Shown here one piece after another: positions 1 through 11,999 of a stretch of 64,000 nt of DNA (position 1 is its first letter; each line of letters begins with the position of its first letter). The notes under the pieces are model-generated. The model searched no databases, was not told the DNA's origin, and was given only the letters and a program-made list of their open reading frames with translations. The stretch is from positions 51,482,080 to 51,546,079 of the forward strand of contig CM045729.1 of the NCBI GenBank assembly GCA_024760905.1, given 5' to 3'. The position numbers and the translations under genes were made by a program. The DNA is from Plotosus lineatus. Taxonomy: Eukaryota; Chordata; Actinopteri; Siluriformes; Plotosidae.

Positions 1-810
1 ATAAGGACACTATTATTTCAATCAGTCAATCTGAAAAGATTTTCTATTATTAAAAATAATATTACCCACTCTTGAAGGAAATGTGACAAGATAATGAATT
101 GCAGAACACACAAGTAAAGAGAATATTTCCTTTCCCTTTCCCTGTCAACTTTAAGATTACTGTATAGTGCAAGTCTAAAAAAAAACATGGATTTTTTTTC
201 AATACGTTGCATTTGAAGTACTTTGCGAAAGGAAGCCTGATGACTTCATAAGGTCCACACTGCATTGTCCCTGCTTGACCTTGGTGCCTAAAAAGGTATT
301 TTGTCCACTTCTCCCGATCTTATGATCAAGACTTGTCCAGATTATTACGCCACGTCGTGTGACGTGCCTATGAACCATTTGATCACCTGACTGGAATTGA
401 CTCGAGGAGAATAATAGCTTGAAGCGTGTCACTACACTGGAGAATTCACGGAGAACTAATCACAGGGATCAAGTGAAGAACAGTCGGTCAGGTATCAGGA
501 TGCAGGTCACCTATTAATGTCCTCATCATATGCAGGACAAAAAGATCACTGCTACTTCCTGATCAGTAATACATAGCCATATACGACTGATTTATTAACT
601 GATTATTATTATTATTTTTTAATATAGTAAATATCAAGATATTCCTGCTGCCATTAACAAATGCTAATGTTTTTTTATCAATGATATATCAGGCAATTCC
701 AAATACTGGAGCTGGTTCACAAAATCTAACTGTTAGATAAAGGAAGAGGAGCAGAAAAATTAAAGGGGAATCAAGAAGAAAACCTAAATAGGAAAGATCT
801 GCTTACTAAC

Positions 811-1230
811 CGTTAGTTGAAATGATCATCTTCTTGGCGCATACGAGCGATGCGGCCAGTTCCGGATGCTGTAATCACGGACACTCGGCTCGTTGTTCCG
901 TCAGCAGACACCACTGCTCTCCTGACGATCTCCTTCGCGGTGCATTGTTATTTTCATTAAAATGTAAAGATTTTTCGCCATCAATAAGCTGGCTGAAGTC
1001 AGCAAAGTGCTTGAATTTGAACGCACTAGAGCCAGATGCTCTCACACGCTCCTCCCTGCAGTAAAGAACACGACTTCAGAGGCCGAGCTCAACTAAGAGC
1101 TGGACTGGATCACTTTATTTTCTTCCCATCCGTATTCTGACAGGACCCGCCTTCTGCACCCAGATTGGTTCAATTTCAAATTTAGAGCGAACCCTTCTTC
1201 AGTACTGGCCAATCATATGATAATAATCAA
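811..1230 (-). promoter_or_regulatory. Possible first exon/promoter of a downstream minus-strand gene
   Basis: A CpG-enriched island (about 836-950) in AT-rich surroundings. Read on the minus strand it has an ATG near 822 followed by a short open stretch and a donor-like GTTAGTAAG at 810-802. In other vertebrates OSBPL6 lies beyond RBM45 in the same orientation, so a 5' exon of that gene is a reasonable guess. No OSBPL6 protein sequence is visible. Confidence 0.22.
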
Positions 1231-1349
1231 TCACATGACAGGAGGCTGGGCATGGAGAAACAGGGGCTGGATTGCACAGCTGGTTCTGCGCAAAAGCCGG
1301 AGCAGCTCATGATTGCGCAGAATAAGAGACAAAACGCTTATTTTCAGAG

Positions 1350-1585
1350 ATTTCTTCCTTCCTTTCGGCTTTTCCCCTTTTCTCGGGAGTCGCCACAGCG
1401 AATCATCTGACTCGCACGTTTGAGTTGGCATAGTTTTTACGTCGGATGCCCTTCCTGTCACAACCCTTTAGCAAGGGACAGAAACATGCTGACGGCTTTG
1501 CAGCTACTCTTTACGAAAGTCAGCAACGGTTCTTTTACATGCCTCTCACCATAGACAGTAGGAGGCATGGCCCGATACATAAAGG
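1350..1585 (-). mobile_element. tRNA-SINE type I (RTE tail), 5'-truncated
   Basis: Minus-strand copy lacking the tRNA head. It contains the shared core (GCTGACTTTCGTAAAGAGTA and neighbours), the RTE 5'-like block 'GACAGGAAGGGCATCCGACG', and the RTE-like 3' end with 'CGCTGTGGCGACTCCCGAG'. Compare the full-length copy at 11631-11975. Confidence 0.8.
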
Positions 1586-1802
1586 AAATTCAACAGACTA
1601 AATGTGATGGATCACTAAACCGAACGTGACAGTTTGTGTAGCCTATGAGTAATCGGAGAATAAAAAAACCGGCAGTGTCTGGATTCCGATTACTGCATAT
1701 TCTTGCGACGATAGATTTATTTTGAACATGTAGATCAGAAGTCAGGTCATGAAGCGCTCAGATAATTTCATAAGTACCCACACACTTTTATCAGCCTGGA
1801 TC

Positions 1803-3456
1803 TTCTTCTTCTTTTCCTTTCGGCTGTTCCCTTCAGGGGTCGCCACAGCGAATCATCTGCCTCCATCTCACCCTATCCGCTGCATCTTCTTCTCTTCACC
1901 ACGTCCAAGAATCGTCTCTTTGGTCTTCCAAACCAAAGGCCTTCTGCCTGGTAGTTCCAACCTCAGCATCCTACTACCAATATACTCACTATCCCTCCTC
2001 TGTACATGTCCAAACCATCTCAATCTAGCCTCTCTGACTTTGTCTCCAAAACGTATATACATGTGCAGTCCTTCTGATGTGCTCATTCCTGATCCTATCC
2101 ATCCTCGTGACTCCCAAAGAGAACCTCAACATTTTCATCTCTGTTACCTCCAGCTCTACCTCCTATCTTTTCCCCAGGGCCACTGTTTCTAAACCATACA
2201 AAATCGGTGGCCTCAACACCATCTTGTACAATTTTCCTTTCATTCTTGCTGATATCTTGCCTGATAACACATCACACCGGACACTTTTCTCCAACCTGCC
2301 TGCACACGCTTCTTCACCTCTTTTCCACACTCTCCATTTCTCTGGATTGTTGAGCCTAAGTACTTAAAATCACCCACCTTCCTTATCTCTGCTCCCTGTA
2401 ACCTCACCGTTCCTGTTGGGTCCTTGTCATTCAGACACATGTATTCTGTCTTATTGAGGCTAAACTTCATTCCCCTCCTTTCCAGGGCATACCTCCACCT
2501 CTCTAGATTTTCCTGCACTTGTTGTCTGCTCTCACTGCAGATCACAATGTCATCTGCAAACATAGTCCATGGGAAATCTTGTCGAACCTCGTCTGTCAGC
2601 CTGTCCATCGCCATAGCAAACAAGAAGGGGCTCAGAGCTGACCCTTGATGCAGTTCTATCTCCACCCTGACCTCTTCTGTCACACCGACAGCACACCGCA
2701 CCACTGTCTTACATCTCTTATACATGTCCTGCACCACTCTAACATACTTCTCTGACACTCCAGACTTCCTCATGCAATACCACAGTTCCTCTCTCGGCAC
2801 CCTGTCATATGCTTTCTCCAGATCCTCAAAGGCACAATGCAGCTCCTTCTGACCCTCTCTGTACTTCTCTATTAACATCCTCAAGGCAAACACTGCATCT
2901 GTGGTGCTCTTTCTTGGCATGAAGCCACACTGTTGTTCACAAATGCTGACCTCTGCTCTTAGTCTAGCTTCCACTATTCTTTCCCATAACTTCATCGTAT
3001 GGCTCATCAACTTTATCCCTCTGTAATTACCACAACTCTGCACGTCTCCCTTGTTCTTAAAAATGGGCACGTCACACTTCTCCTCCATTCCTCTGGCATC
3101 TGCTCACTCTTTAAGACCTTGTTGAATGTTCTTGTCAGGAAATCTACTGCTATCTCTCCTAGACACTTCCATACCTCCACCGGTATGTCATCAGGACCAA
3201 CTGCCTCCCGCCTCTCCTTCTTTAACATCTTTGACCAACAGTAGTCCAATTTCAACAGTTAACAGCACTGATGGCGGTCATTGTTAACCCGGGCCTCAAC
3301 CAATCCAGCATGAAATTTCTTGTTGTGACTCACATATTTTATTTGGCATTTGTTTTACGCCGGATGTCCTTCCCGACGCAACCCTCTGCATTTATTCGGG
3401 CTTGGGACCGGAGTGAGAGGGAGACACTGGCTTGTGCCCCTCCCTCTCGGCATTTC
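1803..3456 (-). mobile_element. RTE-clade LINE copy D, internally deleted, with 13-bp TSD
   Basis: Flanked by the direct repeat ATCAGCCTGGATC at 1790-1802 and 3457-3469. Minus-strand frames at 2240-3088 encode RT with '[20 protein letters not shown]' and '[10 protein letters not shown]'; C-terminal pieces follow at 1868-2086. The 5' UTR ('GGTCCCAAGCCCGAATAAAT' etc.) joins directly to RT sequence near 3210, so the whole apurinic endonuclease domain is missing. Both true ends are present, so this is an internal deletion and not ordinary 5' truncation. Frameshifts make it inactive. Confidence 0.88.
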
Positions 3457-3525
3457 ATCAGCCTGGATCAAATTATAGAAATCATGCCACAAACACCTTT
3501 ACAATCATAATCCTAAGGCGATATA

Positions 3526-5156
3526 CAGTGGTATGAAAAAGTATCTGAACCTTTTGGAATTTCTCACATTTCTGCATAAAATCACCATCAAATGTGATCT
3601 GATCTTTGTCAAAATCACACAGATGAAAAAACAGTGTCTGCTTTAACTAAAATCACCCAAACATTTACAGGTTTTCATATTTTAATGAGGATAGCATGCA
3701 AACAATGACAGAAGGGGGAGGAAAAAGTCACTGAACCATCACATTTAATATTTTGTGGCCCTCCCTTTGACAGCAATAACTTCAACCAGACGCTTCCTGT
3801 AGCTGCAGATCAGTCTGGCATGTCAATCAGGACTAATCTTGGCCCATTCTTCTTTACAAAACTGCTGTAGTTCAGTCAGATTCCTGGGATGCCTGGCATG
3901 AATCGCTGTCTTGAAGTCATGCCACAGCATCTCAATGGGGTTCAAGTTTGGACTTTGACTTGGCCACTCCAGAACGTGTATTTTGTTTTTCTGAAACCAT
4001 TCTGAAGTTGATTTACTTCTTTGTTTTGGATCATTGTCTTGTTGCTGCATCCATCCTCTTTTTAGCTTCAACTCTCTGACAGCCGGCCTCAAGTTTTCCT
4101 GCAAAACATCCTGATAAACTTTTGAATTCATTTTTCCATTAATGATTGCAAGTTGTCCAGGCCCCCAAGGCAGCAAAACAGCCCTAAACCATGATGCACC
4201 CTCCACCATGTTTCACGGTGGGGATGAGGTGTTGATGTTGGTGAGCTGTTCCATTTTTCCTCCACACATGACGTTGTGTGTTCCTCCCAAACAATTCAAC
4301 TTTGGTTTCATCAGACCACAAAATATTTTGCCAAAACTTCTGTGGAGTGTCCAAGTGCCTTTTTGCGAACATTAAACGAGCAACAATGTTTTTTTTAGAC
4401 AGCAGTGGCTTCCTCCTTGGAGTCCTCCCATGAACACCATTCTTGGCCATTGTTTTACATATAGTTGATGTGTGCACAAAGATATTGGACTGTGCCAGTG
4501 ATTTCTGTAAGTCTTTAGCAGACACTCTAGGGTTGTTTTTTTTTTTTTTTTACCTCTCTGAGTATTCTGCGCTGAACTCTTGGCGTCATCTTTGGTGGAC
4601 GACCACTACTTGGGAGAGAAGCAACAGTGCCAAACTCTCTCCATTTGTAGACAACTTCTCTGACTGTCGATTGATGAACATCCAGACTTTTAGAGATGGT
4701 TTTGTATCCTTTCCCAGCTTTATACAAATCAACAATTCTTGATCGCAGGTCTTTAGACAGCTCTTTTGAGCGAGCCATGGTGCACATTAGATAATGCTTC
4801 TCATCAAGACAATTCTTACCAGGTGTGTATTTTATAGTGGGCAAGGCAGCTTTAAGCCACTCATCAGTGATTGGGCACACACCTGACTTAAATTGTTTGG
4901 TAAAAATTGGTTTCAATTGCTCTTTAAGTCTCCTTAGGCAGAGGGTACAGTTACTTATTCCTCCCCCTTCTGTCATTGTTTGCATGCTATCCTCATTAAA
5001 ATATGAAAAACCTATAAATGTTTGGGTGGTTTTAGTTAAAGCAGACACTGTTTTTTCATCTGTGTGATTTTGACAAAGATCAGATCACATTTGATGGTGA
5101 TTTTATGCAGAAATGTGAGAAATTCCAAAAAGTTCAGATACTTTTTCATACCACTG
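3526..5156 (-). mobile_element. Tc1-like DNA transposon, near full length
   Basis: Bounded by TA at 3524-3525 and 5157-5158. Inverted ends begin CAGTGGTATGAAAAAGTATC and extend about 200 bp on each side (3526-3725 and 4960-5156). The transposase is on the minus strand but frameshifted (next entry). The long terminal inverted repeats and TA target site are typical of the Tc1/mariner superfamily. Confidence 0.93.
3823..4778 (-). pseudogene. Tc1-like transposase, two frameshifts
   Basis: Starts 'MARSKELSKDLRSRIVDLYK' at 4778 with a paired-type helix-turn-helix region ('GYKTISKSLDVHQSTVREVV'). The frame breaks at a homopolymer near 4535-4550 and again near 4200. The DDE triad is visible: D in 'WSDETKVELFG', D in 'QQDNDPKQ', E in 'NLNPIEMLW', with 34 residues between the last two (DD34E, Tc1 type). 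Ends 'EEWAKISPD'. Cut-and-paste transposase, now inactive. Confidence 0.9.
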
Positions 5157-5183
5157 TATATGTGTGTGTATATATCAGTATAC

Positions 5184-5190
<7 letters not shown>

Positions 5191-5246
<56 letters not shown>
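5191..5246. repeat. (GT)n microsatellite
   Basis: About 56 bp of GT just outside the Tc1-like element at 3526-5156. Confidence 0.95.
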
Positions 5247-5248
<2 letters not shown>

Positions 5249-5329
5249 TCCAAATCAAAACATTACAAAAATGTCACATTTGTGTGATTCCTTTAAACAA
5301 ATTGAAAAAAAGTGAATATTAGACTGTTT

Positions 5330-6683
5330 AAATAGCAATGTCTGCTTTCTTCTTTAAAATCTCAAACATTCACTGTATAAACTAAAAAAGTGTAAGATTT
5401 TACTTCCTTTCCATCACCGAACTAGCTTTAGCGGTCTCACCACTGTTTCTGAGAACTGCTGTACACCTCTGCTGCATGGAGCCAACCAACTTCTGGCACC
5501 TGTGAACAGGTGTTCCAGCCCAGGACGATTGGACTACATTCCATAATTCTTCTATAGTTCTTGGTTTTGCCTCAGAAACTGCATTTTTGATGTCACTCCA
5601 AGTTTTCTATTGGATTAAGGTCTGGGGATTAGGCTGGTCGTTCCATAACGTCAATGTCAATCTTGTTGGTCCAAAACCATGATGTTGTCCGTTTACTGAT
5701 GTATTTCGGGTCATTGTCTTGTTGGAACACCCATTTCATGCATGAGGCAGCATGAACTCCAAGTATTCTAATGTATTCAGACTGATCTATGATCCCTGGG
5801 ATGTGGTAAATAGGCTCGAGAAAAATCGACATATCCTCATGCTTGCGTCACCGTGCTTCACTGTGTACTGTGACTTGAATTCTGTGTCTGGGAGTCATCT
5901 AGGAGGGACAGTGGACCCAAAAAGAATAATCTTTCAGTACTCAATAATCGGTTGACAAAATGTTGTGCCACTGCCCTTTAGATCAGTCAATGTGCTCTTT
6001 GGCAAATTGTAACCCCTTCAGCACGTCCTTTTATCAACAGTGGGAGTTTGCGGGGGCTTCTTGCCAATAGCTTTGCTTCACATAGGCGTCTTTTAATTGT
6101 AACAGGACTCACAGGTAACTTTAGACCTTCTTTGATCATCCTGAAGCTGATTGTTGGCCGAGTCCTTGCACTGTTGGCTCTTCTTTGATCCATCCAAATG
6201 GTAGTTTTTCCACTTTCTTTCACGTCTTTCAGGTTTTGTAGCCATTTTAAAGAATTTACAATCATTTTAGCCGAGGAGACTCATTTTCTGCACTGCTTTA
6301 TATATTTTCCTCTCCAATCTTTTAATCAAGCTGTTCTACTTAATGTCTGGAACAACCCATTGTTCTCAGAATTTCAGAGAGAAATGTACCAGAATTTGCT
6401 GCCTTCCTTCCTTAAATAAGGACAGAAATTGGCACCTTTTTTTCAAAGAATGAATGATGTCACTAATTGAACTTCAAACTGCTGTTCTTGTGAAGACGCC
6501 CCTTCCAATTAGTGATTCAATTACACAGAATCGGTCGCATGTCATGACTGTTAGGTCTGTTGGATTCTACTACTCTACTACACCTGCTAGTAAAATATTT
6601 TCCATGTAGAAATATCATTTCTACCAAAATCAGTGATTGATCAGGTTAATGATGTCTGACTGCTGTTATTTTGAACAAAACTG
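5330..6683 (-). mobile_element. Second Tc1-like transposon, decayed
   Basis: The right end is clear: CAGTTTTGTTCAAAATAACA read inward from 6683, next to TA 6684-6685. Minus-strand fragments '[20 protein letters not shown]', '[20 protein letters not shown]' (around 6000-6260) and 'WVFQQDNDPKYISKRTTSWF' (around 5640-5740) are Tc1 transposase pieces broken by frameshifts. The left terminus near 5330 is degraded. It is a different Tc1 subfamily from the neighbour at 3526-5156. Confidence 0.75.
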
Positions 6684-7248
6684 TATATACAACCATCATA
6701 TAAGACATCACCAGCATAATACTAATCATTAAATCATTGGATTACATTAAATGAATGAAAATGCATCATAGCTAATTTAGGCGGTGTCGGTTTCCATATT
6801 CAGGGCTCAGGTTCATTACAGATACACAAACAGCTCATCTTTCAATACCGACAGCTTTAATTATGCTCAGTGTAAAATATCCGCCACCTGGTGGAATGCA
6901 ACAGGTTCTGCGGTGTATGCGCCAAAGCCCTCCACTAGCCCAGCTGCCATTCTACTGATCACATCAACCATTAATATAAATACAGTATTCCTTAAGGCCT
7001 AACACAAACTACTTAACATATAAAAAGTGGACAGCCAGGAAAAAAATATATTATTTTAAGAGTAATTTCTGTTATTAACTGAGCGAGTTTAGGCCATCTG
7101 CAAAACACACATGCCAATCCCAAATCGAAGCAATTGCTGACTTTTTAATCTGTAAAAATATTCTACAACTGTTGTTGCTACTTACTTGTTAGCTTAGAAA
7201 TTATTAAATTATAACAAGTTAATAGCACATGCCATATGAATCCAATAA

Positions 7249-7250
<2 letters not shown>

Positions 7251-7324
<74 letters not shown>
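7251..7324. repeat. (TA)n microsatellite at the LINE 3' end
   Basis: About 70 bp of alternating TA directly joined to the 3' terminus of RTE copy C. Confidence 0.95.
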
Positions 7325-7325
<1 letters not shown>

Positions 7326-8601
7326 TCTTCTTCTTTTACTTTCGGCTGCTCCCTTCAGGGGTCGCCACAGCAAATCATCCGCCTCCACCTCACCCTGTCC
7401 TCCGCATCTTCTTTTCTGACTCCAACGACCTTCATGTCTTCCTTCACCACATCCATAAATCTCTTCTTTGGTCTTCCTCGAGGCCTTCTGCCTGGTAGTT
7501 CAAACCTCAGCATCCTACTGCCAATATACTCACTATCCCTCCTCTGTACATGTCCAAACCATCTCAATCTAGCCTGATTTGAGCCTAAATCTCTGACTTT
7601 GTCTCCAAAACATCTTACGTGGGCTGTCCCTCTGATATACTCATTTCTGATCCTATCCATCCTCGTTACTCCCAGAGAGAACCTCAACATTTTCATCTCC
7701 GCTACCTCCAGCTCTGCCTCCTGCCTTTTCCTCAGCGCCACTGTTTCTAAGCCATACAACATCGCTGGCCTCACCACCATTTTGTACACTTTTCCCTTCA
7801 TTCTTGCTGACACTCTCCTATCGCACATCACACCGGACACTTTTCTCCAACCATTCCAGCCTGCCTGCACACGCTCCTTCACCTCTTTTCCACACTCTCC
7901 ATTGCTCTGGATTGTTGAGCCTAAGTACTTAAAATCCTCCACCTTCGTTATCTCTGCTCCCTGTAACAGCACCGTTCCTCCTGGGTCCTTCTCATTTACA
8001 CACATGTATTCTGATTTTCTGAGGCTAACCTTCATTCCTCTCCTTTCCAGGGCATACCTCCACCTCTCTAGATTTTCTTGCACTTGTTCTCTGCTCTCAT
8101 GGACATTCATGGACATTCTTGTCTCACCTCGTCTGTCAGCCTGTCCATCACCATAGCAAACAAGAAGGGTCTCAGAGCTGACCCTTGATGCAGTCCCACC
8201 TCCACCTTGAATTCGTCGGTCACACCGACAGCACACCTCACCACTGTCTTACATCTCTCATACATGTCCTGCACTACTCTAACATACTTCTCTGCCACTC
8301 CAGACTTCCTCATGCAATACCACAGTTCTTCTCTTGGCACCCTGTCATATGCTTTTTCCAGATCCACAATGGCACAATGTAGCTCCCTCTGACCTTCTCT
8401 GTACTTCTCTATTAACATCCTCAAAGCAATCATTGCATCTGTGGTGCTCTTTCTTGGCATGAAACCAAACTGTTGTTCACAAATGCTGACCTCTGCCCTT
8501 AGTCTTGCTTCCACTATTCTTTCCCATAGCTTCATTGTATGGCTCATCAACTTTATCCCTCTGTAGTTGCCACAACTCTGTACATCTCCCTTGTTCTTAA
8601 T
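7325..8601 (-). mobile_element. RTE-clade LINE copy C, 5'-truncated
   Basis: The 3' end (TCTTCTTCTT... GGGGTCGCCACAG on the plus strand) abuts a (TA)n run. Minus-strand frames 7355-8236 and 8107-8550 encode RT pieces such as '[20 protein letters not shown]' and '[16 protein letters not shown]', and the C-terminal '[20 protein letters not shown]'. A deletion near 8098-8110 removes the 'FADD' catalytic motif. Truncated in RT at the 5' side. Confidence 0.87.
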
Positions 8602-8623
8602 CTGTAAATGTACACCAAAAGAT

Positions 8624-8700
8624 CAGGGGTCGGGAATCTTTTGGACCAAGAGAGCCAAAAAAAAAAAAAAGACATTTTAAAATCCAATCCTCTGAGAGCC
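8624..8700 (+). mobile_element. hAT-like MITE terminal fragment
   Basis: Begins CAGGGGTCGGGAATCTTTTG, resembling the CAGGGGTCGGGAACCTATGG terminus of the element at 9457. Only one end is seen; the remainder is lost in A-rich and TA-rich sequence. Confidence 0.5.
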
Positions 8701-8713
8701 ATATATATATACT

Positions 8714-8759
<46 letters not shown>

Positions 8760-8762
<3 letters not shown>

Positions 8763-9449
8763 GGCCCCCAACTTACGAAGATATCCGTGTACAAAATCCC
8801 CGGGTTACGAAAACATTTTCTTGCGTTTCCATCCCCGAAATACGAAACCCCCTCTTACGAAAAGAAATTCAAAATTCAAATGCGGCAATCAAAATTTCAC
8901 GACCCGCGAGTTGCTCTCTCATTGGCTGTCTCTCAACATCCCTCCCCGCTGGCCTCCCAGATAGAGACAGAAGGAAGCTTCACTCTCAAGTTTTTTTTTA
9001 GTTTTTTTAAGTTGTTTAATTCAGTAAATGTTTAATAAATGTAGGTGGATCCCTCAAGGAATCAAATTAAAGTTGAGTTTGTCAAGCAGGGAATGTGCTC
9101 TGAATTCACGTCTTGTGGGTGTGGCCCGCAGCGCGCGAGAGAAAGAGAGAGAGATGTGTGTGTGTGTGTGTGTTAATAAAACATGTTTAATAATGGTTTA
9201 ATCAATAAATGTTAATAAAATGTTTTAATGGTTTAATAAATAATCTTCTTTTAATTTTAACATATATTTCATACAAAATTGGTGTACTTTTATCATTTTA
9301 AAAGGGTTTATGGGGTTTATCCAGTCCAAAGACTGGAGTCTTGGAACGAATTAGGCGTTTAACATGTAAGATGCAACCCCTACTTATAAAATCTCCGCTA
9401 TACAAAATGGGCTCTGGAACAGATTAATTTCGTAAGTGGGGGGCGACTG
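8760..9449. mobile_element. Tigger-like MITE, single internal unit
   Basis: Terminal inverted repeats GTTGGCCCCCAACTTACGAA (left) and the complement of TTCGTAAGTGGGGGGCGACTG (right), in a TA context. Internally it carries one reverse-oriented copy of the unit that is tandemly repeated in the related MITE at 53372-54748 ('CACGTCTTGTGGGTGTGGCC'). Non-coding. Confidence 0.75.
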
Positions 9450-9456
9450 TATATAT

Positions 9457-9760
9457 CAGGGGTCGGGAACCTATGGCTCGCGAGCCAGATGTGGCTATTT
9501 TGATGACTGTATCTGGCTCTCAGATAAATCAGGTGGCCTTTCTTAACAGAATAATGAATACACAATTTCATTGTCATTTAAATAAAAATACAAAAAAAGC
9601 CATCAAATAAAACAAAAACATATGAATAAATCTTGCGCATTTAAATCTATACATTTATTTCCAATTCCACATCACTGTGGCGCAGTGGAGAGCCAATCCT
9701 TTCTGTACTCCAGTGTGTGGGCGGGTCTGATACCTTCAAACTCAAACTTTATTGGATTAT
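9457..9760. mobile_element. hAT-like MITE (CAGGGGTCGGGAACC family), partial
   Basis: Starts with the characteristic CAGGGGTCGGGAACCTATGG and 'GAGCCAGATGTGGCT'. No matching right end or 8-bp duplication could be placed; the end coordinate is a guess. Confidence 0.45.
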
Positions 9761-10033
9761 AACAGGCACAGACTGCGCGTGTTGTTTTTGAGTAAAGAGA
9801 TAAATTTCCCTCGTTTTGATCAGCTCATTTCCACGAAGCTAAGCACAGCTGGCAAGCAAACACAAATGAACAGACATGAAAAAATTTCAACCCGCAGAGC
9901 AAGCTGATTGCCAAATCTTGGGATGCGCTTCCTGTCACAAACACTGCAGCGTGCGAGTCCAATACGGTCATGCAGCGTGTGAGACGGTCGTGGTCGTAAA
10001 GTTGATCCCGCATAGGTCTTAAGTCAACGACTG

Positions 10034-10035
<2 letters not shown>

Positions 10036-10127
<92 letters not shown>
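10036..10127. repeat. Compound (TG)n(TA)n microsatellite
   Basis: About 90 bp of TG then TA alternation. Confidence 0.95.
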
Positions 10128-10129
<2 letters not shown>

Positions 10130-10310
10130 TTTCTGAGTAGATCCTTCCGTAGGAGAGTGCTCAATACTTTTTGGTAGAGCAAATAAACAAAAATAAAAGG
10201 ACAGGACAAAGACTTTCTATTGAAACTCCATTTATCACTACAGATCTGTTTCGAGGGGTGGTGAAACCATCCTCTCTCTTCAGGTGATTATAGAAGAATA
10301 TATATATAAA

Positions 10311-10526
10311 ATGCAGGACACAGGGTATAATGAAAACGGATGAGCTTTATTATTCACTGGGAAGGCACTAGAGCATGGGGAAATTGTAGTCACTGTTAGA
10401 GAAGTCCTGTGATAGCTAAGTGAAATCAAGTGTGTTTAGCACTCCACCCGCGTGTGGCAGCCACACCCCTTCCGACACGCACAGAGAGAGAGAGAGAGTT
10501 AGAGCCACCAAAACCAGAGTCTCACA
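10311..10526 (-). mobile_element. LTR-like dispersed repeat, copy 1
   Basis: Minus-strand unit starting TGTGAGACTCTGGTTTTGG and containing an AATAAAG polyadenylation-type signal near its 3' part, ending around CCTGCA. It is the inverse of the unit at 27746-27975. TG...CA ends, one poly(A) signal and no coding capacity suggest a solo LTR; a SINE-like origin is not excluded. Confidence 0.45.
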
Positions 10527-11106
10527 AAAGAGAGCATAACACACTAAAATAAAAACCACAGTGCAGTTAAAGCATAAGAACAATAAAGATAAGAATTTTT
10601 ACCTTTGTGGTGGTGAGCAGTTGGCATACGTAAATGTTGGAGAGGGAGAGAAGAGGAGGATTCCCTTCCATAACAGCTTCAGGTGAATCAGCCAAAGGTG
10701 TTTTTTTCTCTTGCTACCGCTTTGCATGGATGACTTCTTCAGGATATTCCTTTCTTTTCTTGAACATTTGTAACGTGGCTTGTTTCTGCCTTATTTTCAA
10801 AACCTTATGGAAGCGGCTCATGACCTCATCGTTACAGGTGTTCACAGTGCTGCTAGCACTTTAGCTTTGCTTTAGCACTTTAGCTTAGCACTAGCACTTT
10901 ACCTTAGCTTTATCAAGGTGATACATTGTATCAACAACTTCCGGACTACTGAAAAGTGTGCATTTCCCCTCCCTCTCGGTCTTGTTTTTTTCCTCACACT
11001 TTTTAGCTTTCGACTTCCGGATTTTGCTCGACCAGCGGGACAAAAATCCCAGATGTTTTGTTCGAATGCCGACTTCTTCGACCTATAAAGCATTCGAGAA
11101 CCAAGG

Positions 11107-11442
11107 TCTGTCTTCCTTTTGGCTTTTTTCCCTTTTACTCGGGAGTCGCCACAGCGAATCCTCTGATTCGCATGTTTGATTTGGCAGAGGTTTTTATGTC
11201 GGATGCCCTTCCTGTCACAACCCTTTTTAGCAAGGGACAGAAACACGCTGACGACTTTGCAGCCTACTCTTTACGAAAGTCAGCAATGGTTCTTTTACAT
11301 GCCTCACACCATAGACAGTGAGAGACATGGCCCGCCTTTGATAAACCAGTTAGCTGCACTGGGGAGGACAGTGACAACTTTGTGGAGAGTGGGACTCGAA
11401 CCCCCAACCTTTGGATCAGCGATCCAGCGCCCTATACCACTG

Positions 11443-11443
<1 letters not shown>
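11107..11443 (-). mobile_element. tRNA-SINE type I (RTE tail)
   Basis: Minus-strand copy. The head at 11440-11385 has a B box GGTTCGAGTCCC; the core, the RTE 5'-like block and the RTE 3'-like tail follow down to 11107. The first bases of the head have been replaced by (TA)n. It forms a head-to-head pair with 11631-11975. Confidence 0.88.
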
Positions 11444-11476
<33 letters not shown>

Positions 11477-11523
11477 TACACACATATATATATATATATA
11501 CACACACACACATATATATATAC

Positions 11524-11556
<33 letters not shown>

Positions 11557-11574
11557 TATATATAGAAGAATATA

Positions 11575-11623
<49 letters not shown>

Positions 11624-11630
11624 TAATATA
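11443..11630. repeat. (TA)n/(CA)n spacer between inverted SINEs
   Basis: About 190 bp of mixed TA and CA repeats separating two head-to-head SINEs. Confidence 0.95.
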
Positions 11631-11975
11631 GGGCAGTGGTGGCCTTGTGGTAGAGTGCTGAATCGCTGATCCAGGTTGGGGGGTTCGAGTTCCACTCTCC
11701 ACAAGGTTGTCATTGTCCCCCGCCAGTGCAGCTAACTGGGTTATCAAAGGCCAGCCATGTCTCTCACTGTCTATGGTGTGTGGCATGTAAAAGAACCCTT
11801 GCTGACTTTCGTAAAGAGGAGCTGCACAGCCGTTAGCGTGTTTCTGCCCCTTGCTAAATGGTTGTGTTAGGAAGAGCGTCCGACATAAAAACCTATGCCA
11901 AATCAAGCATGCGAATCAGATGATTCGCTGTGGTGACCCCTGGGGAAAAAAAAAAGCCAAAAGGAAAAGAAGATA
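11631..11975 (+). mobile_element. tRNA-SINE type I, full-length reference copy
   Basis: Begins GGGCAGTGGTGGCCTTGTGG (A-box region), B box GGTTCGAGTTCC, then the core (about 11705-11850), the RTE 5'-like block near 11865-11905, the 'GATTCGCTGTGGTGACCCC' junction and an A-rich AAGAAG tail. Pol III promoter boxes indicate tRNA ancestry; it is non-coding. Confidence 0.9.
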
Positions 11976-11999
11976 CACTGTGTGTGTATGTAGTATATG

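Noticed and set aside
1749..2192. 147-codon plus-strand open frame; similar ones at 7599-8156, 20636-21589, 44380-45359 and 45738-46481
   Set aside because: These are antisense shadows of the RTE pol genes on the opposite strand.
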